This document shows, piece by piece, positions 36,596 to 38,214 of a stretch of DNA of 38,214 bases. Origin of the DNA: Polaribacter sp. IC066 (GTDB lineage Bacteria > Bacteroidota > Bacteroidia > Flavobacteriales > Flavobacteriaceae); contig NZ_VORR01000041.1 in the NCBI RefSeq assembly GCF_007997085.1, positions 1-38,214 of the forward strand. Direction: 5' to 3'. A model generated the notes under the pieces. It was not told the DNA's origin. It made no database searches and worked only from the letters and a program-made list of their open reading frames with translations. The position numbers and the translations under genes were made by a program. The number at the start of each line of letters is the position of its first letter. The stretch's first letter is position 1.

Positions 36596-37443
36596 CTAAT
36601 ATTATTTCTATGGTATGCTAGCAAGTTGTCAATAGGTCTTTGAATAACATCTGTAATTTTTAAGTTATTCTTCTTTGCTATTTTTTCTAGAATATCTCGA
36701 AAGTAAAAAGCAATAGAACCGATAAAATATAGCGGCGTTTCTGCCGTTTTTTCGAAAGGCAGAACTCTATATTTAAAGAATTCTTGAAACCCTCTTTTTA
36801 TAATTCTCTGAATATATTTCTCCTCTTTAAAATCAAACATAAATTTTGCAAAAGAAGCCAAATACATATTCGGATTTGGAGATCTGTATAAATTTTGTTT
36901 GATATGGTCTGCCTCTAAATTAAATTCGTTTTCAAATTTTTCAGCCATTGCTTTGGGCATTTTATCGTAATAATATTCTCTTAACAACAGCTTTCCGAAA
37001 TAATTACCACTCGCCTCATCCATCAATACATAGCCTAAAGAAGCCGTTTTCATATGTATATTTTCTCCGTCCCAATAACAACTATTAGAGCCTGTGCCTA
37101 AAATACAGACAATTGCTGGCTCTGAACCAGAAGCGGCATACACGGCAGCTAACATATCTTCAGCAACATGCACCTTTGCATTGATAAAGATTGCCTGCAA
37201 AACAGCTTCCAATATTTTTGTTGGTTTCGGAGTGCCGCAACCCGCGCCATAGAAATAAATTTCCAACACCTCATCTTTCACTTTAATGAGTTGAAACATG
37301 TGTACAATTCTATCGTTCAACTCCTCTTCTGCAACAACCGCAGGGTTTAACCCTAAAGTTCTTACTCTAAAAGCTTCGCTTTTGTCGCTGTTTATGGCAA
37401 TCCAATCTGCCTTGGTCGATCCTCCGTCTGCAATTAAAATCAT
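36592..37443 (-). CDS. N-acetylglucosamine kinase-like (BadF/BadG type)
   Basis: 283 residues from ATG 37443; the earlier in-frame ATG at 37491 lies on the -33 element and is excluded. ASKHA fold: phosphate loop ADGGSTKADW (residues 5-14), HVAEDMLAAVYAA with the catalytic-type Asp96, and adenosine loop CILGTGSNSCYW (Gly116-Ser121). The family phosphorylates GlcNAc or similar amino sugars during recycling; the substrate is not proven. The C-terminal part (LYFIGSIAFYFRDIL) forms the usual hinge. It converges on murF. Confidence 0.87.
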   Translation of the reverse strand: MILIADGGSTKADWIAINSDKSEAFRVRTLGLNPAVVAEEELNDRIVHMFQLIKVKDEVLEIYFYGAGCGTPKPTKILEAVLQAIFINAKVHVAEDMLAAVYAASGSEPAIVCILGTGSNSCYWDGENIHMKTASLGYVLMDEASGNYFGKLLLREYYYDKMPKAMAEKFENEFNLEADHIKQNLYRSPNPNMYLASFAKFMFDFKEEKYIQRIIKRGFQEFFKYRVLPFEKTAETPLYFIGSIAFYFRDILEKIAKKNNLKITDVIQRPIDNLLAYHRNNIS

Positions 37444-37460
37444 AAGTGGTATTTTAAATT

Positions 37461-37491
37461 CAAATATATTGTAAGAAAACAGGGTACACAA
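37461..37491 (-). promoter_or_regulatory. Promoter of the amino-sugar kinase gene
   Basis: Minus strand: TTG at 37491-37489, 20 nt spacer, TATATTTG at 37468-37461. This is the best -33/-7 match in the window, with a 17-nt gap to the ATG at 37443. Confidence 0.7.
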
Positions 37492-37552
37492 CTATATTAG
37501 AAACTTCAATCGTTTTCGTTGGTGATTTTTCGTTATTTGGTGAGCGTTGTTC

Positions 37553-38020
37553 GTTTGTAGTGGTTTGTGGTTTGGGGTTTGTGGTTTGGGGTTCGTGGTT
37601 CGTGGTTCGTGGTTCGATGTTCGATGTTCGATGTTCGATAGTTAGTCGATAGTCGAAAAACGATAATCGATAGACGGTAGACGATGGACGAAGGACGTTG
37701 TTCGTGGTTCGTGGTTCGATGTTCGATGTTCGTTGTTCGTTGTTCGTTTCGCGATAGTCGAAAAACGATAATCGATAGACGGTAGACGAAGGACGTTGTT
37801 CGTGGTTCGATGTTCGATGTTCGATGTTCGTTGTTCGTGGTTTGTGGTTCGTTGTTCGTTTCACTATAGATGATAATCAAAAAACGATGGATGGCAAACG
37901 ATGGACGATTTTAGCTCAAAGCCAATAGCTTATGGACCATAGCCAATACTTGTTCGTCTCACGATGTACGAAAAACGGTAAACGATAAACGAAAGACGAT
38001 TAACGAAAAACGATTAACGA
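37553..38020. repeat. Nested 7-mer and higher-order repeat field
   Basis: Begins with TTTGTGG, TTCGTGG and TTCGATG 7-mers. A longer unit, CGATAGTCGAAAAACGATAA then TCGATAGACGGTAGACGA, GGACGTTGTTCGTGGTTCG, occurs at about 37647 and 37751, about 104 bp apart. The tail is a decayed run of ACGATxxACGA-type units to about 38020. The minus-strand open frames are Asn/Thr/Pro low complexity, not genes. Confidence 0.85.
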
Positions 38021-38214
38021 TTTATAAAATCAGCATCTAAAACCGACATACTTTTATTTTTTGTATAAATTCAAAAGATATGAAACGGCAAGAATCCAAA
38101 GAGCTTGCGGTCTGGATTCGATAGTGAAATATCTTGTAGAATTTAAGAAAAATAAAATAAGTCTAGATTTTTGTTTCTTGGAATTTATCTTGAGCGAAGT
38201 CGAAAGGTCAATGG
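38021..38214. other. Window end, no gene seen
   Basis: AT-rich with no open frame of note. The last 40 bases contain TTGAGCGAAGTCGAAAGG, a motif I recall as frequent in dispersed repeats of Flavobacteria; whether a repeat copy starts here cannot be told from this window. Confidence 0.35.

Noticed and set aside
37460..37880. Two long minus-strand open frames rich in Asn, Thr, His, Pro and Arg
   Set aside because: They are translations of the 7-mer repeats; overlapping frames give equally repetitive products and no start signal is present.
1..38214. tRNA, rRNA or riboswitch genes
   Set aside because: No cloverleaf, rRNA signature or recognisable riboswitch core was found by reading both strands; a covariance-model scan would be the decisive test.

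Overview
The window looks like a chromosomal segment of a marine Flavobacteriaceae bacterium, close to Polaribacter or Tenacibaculum in character. The evidence is the AT-rich composition, Bacteroidetes-type promoters (TTG, then about 20 nt, then TAnnTTTG), very weak Shine-Dalgarno signals, type IX secretion and gliding genes (porU, porV, gldJ), and the gene order udk, ftsB-like, mutA, mutB. The genus is an inference.

Region by region. 1-860 has no gene but carries copy 1 of a dispersed repeat. 860-4576 is a cluster of three short Lys-rich phasin-like proteins (one with a histone-H1-like linker and a helix-hairpin-helix tail), a TetR-like regulator and an ABC1/UbiB-type kinase. 4626-8993 is a tight operon of udk, an FtsB/DivIC-like protein and both methylmalonyl-CoA mutase subunits. 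9070-12082 is a decayed accessory island: a DUF6978-like and a DUF1828-like pseudogene, then hipB (intact) and hipA (broken). 12289-15139 holds a GH3-like enzyme, a small lipoprotein and a HExxH metallopeptidase. 15240-18999 holds the fused cytochrome c synthase CcsBA and a small membrane TPR protein. 19050-21114 has no intact gene; it contains membrane-protein debris and an abortive-infection (Abi C-terminal type) pseudogene. 21115-24257 carries a LysM plus periplasmic-binding-fold lipoprotein and guaA. 24258-25101 is a duplicated low-complexity region rich in 7-base repeats. 25102-27513 has a KAS-III-like enzyme, a group III truncated haemoglobin and a two-gene unit that looks like an undescribed toxin-antitoxin pair (ADP-ribosyltransferase-like protein plus a 57-residue partner). 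27582-36595 holds repeat copies 2-4 around cdd, porV, porU, gldJ and murF. 36592-37443 is an N-acetylglucosamine-kinase-like gene, and 37492-38214 is a second field of 7-base and higher-order tandem repeats.

How it fits together. The conserved genes serve envelope and core metabolism: PorU/PorV process and anchor type IX cargo, GldJ supports gliding, MurF and the amino-sugar kinase feed or recycle peptidoglycan, and CcsBA matures cytochromes c. Accessory DNA falls between these blocks. It is mostly dead defence or toxin-antitoxin genes, an apparently live ART-like pair, a MITE-like element in four copies and two fast-evolving tandem-repeat fields. The items most worth following up are the ART-like pair with its tiny partner, the four-copy repeat with terminal inverted repeats and a central hairpin, and the phasin-like/ABC1-kinase cluster.
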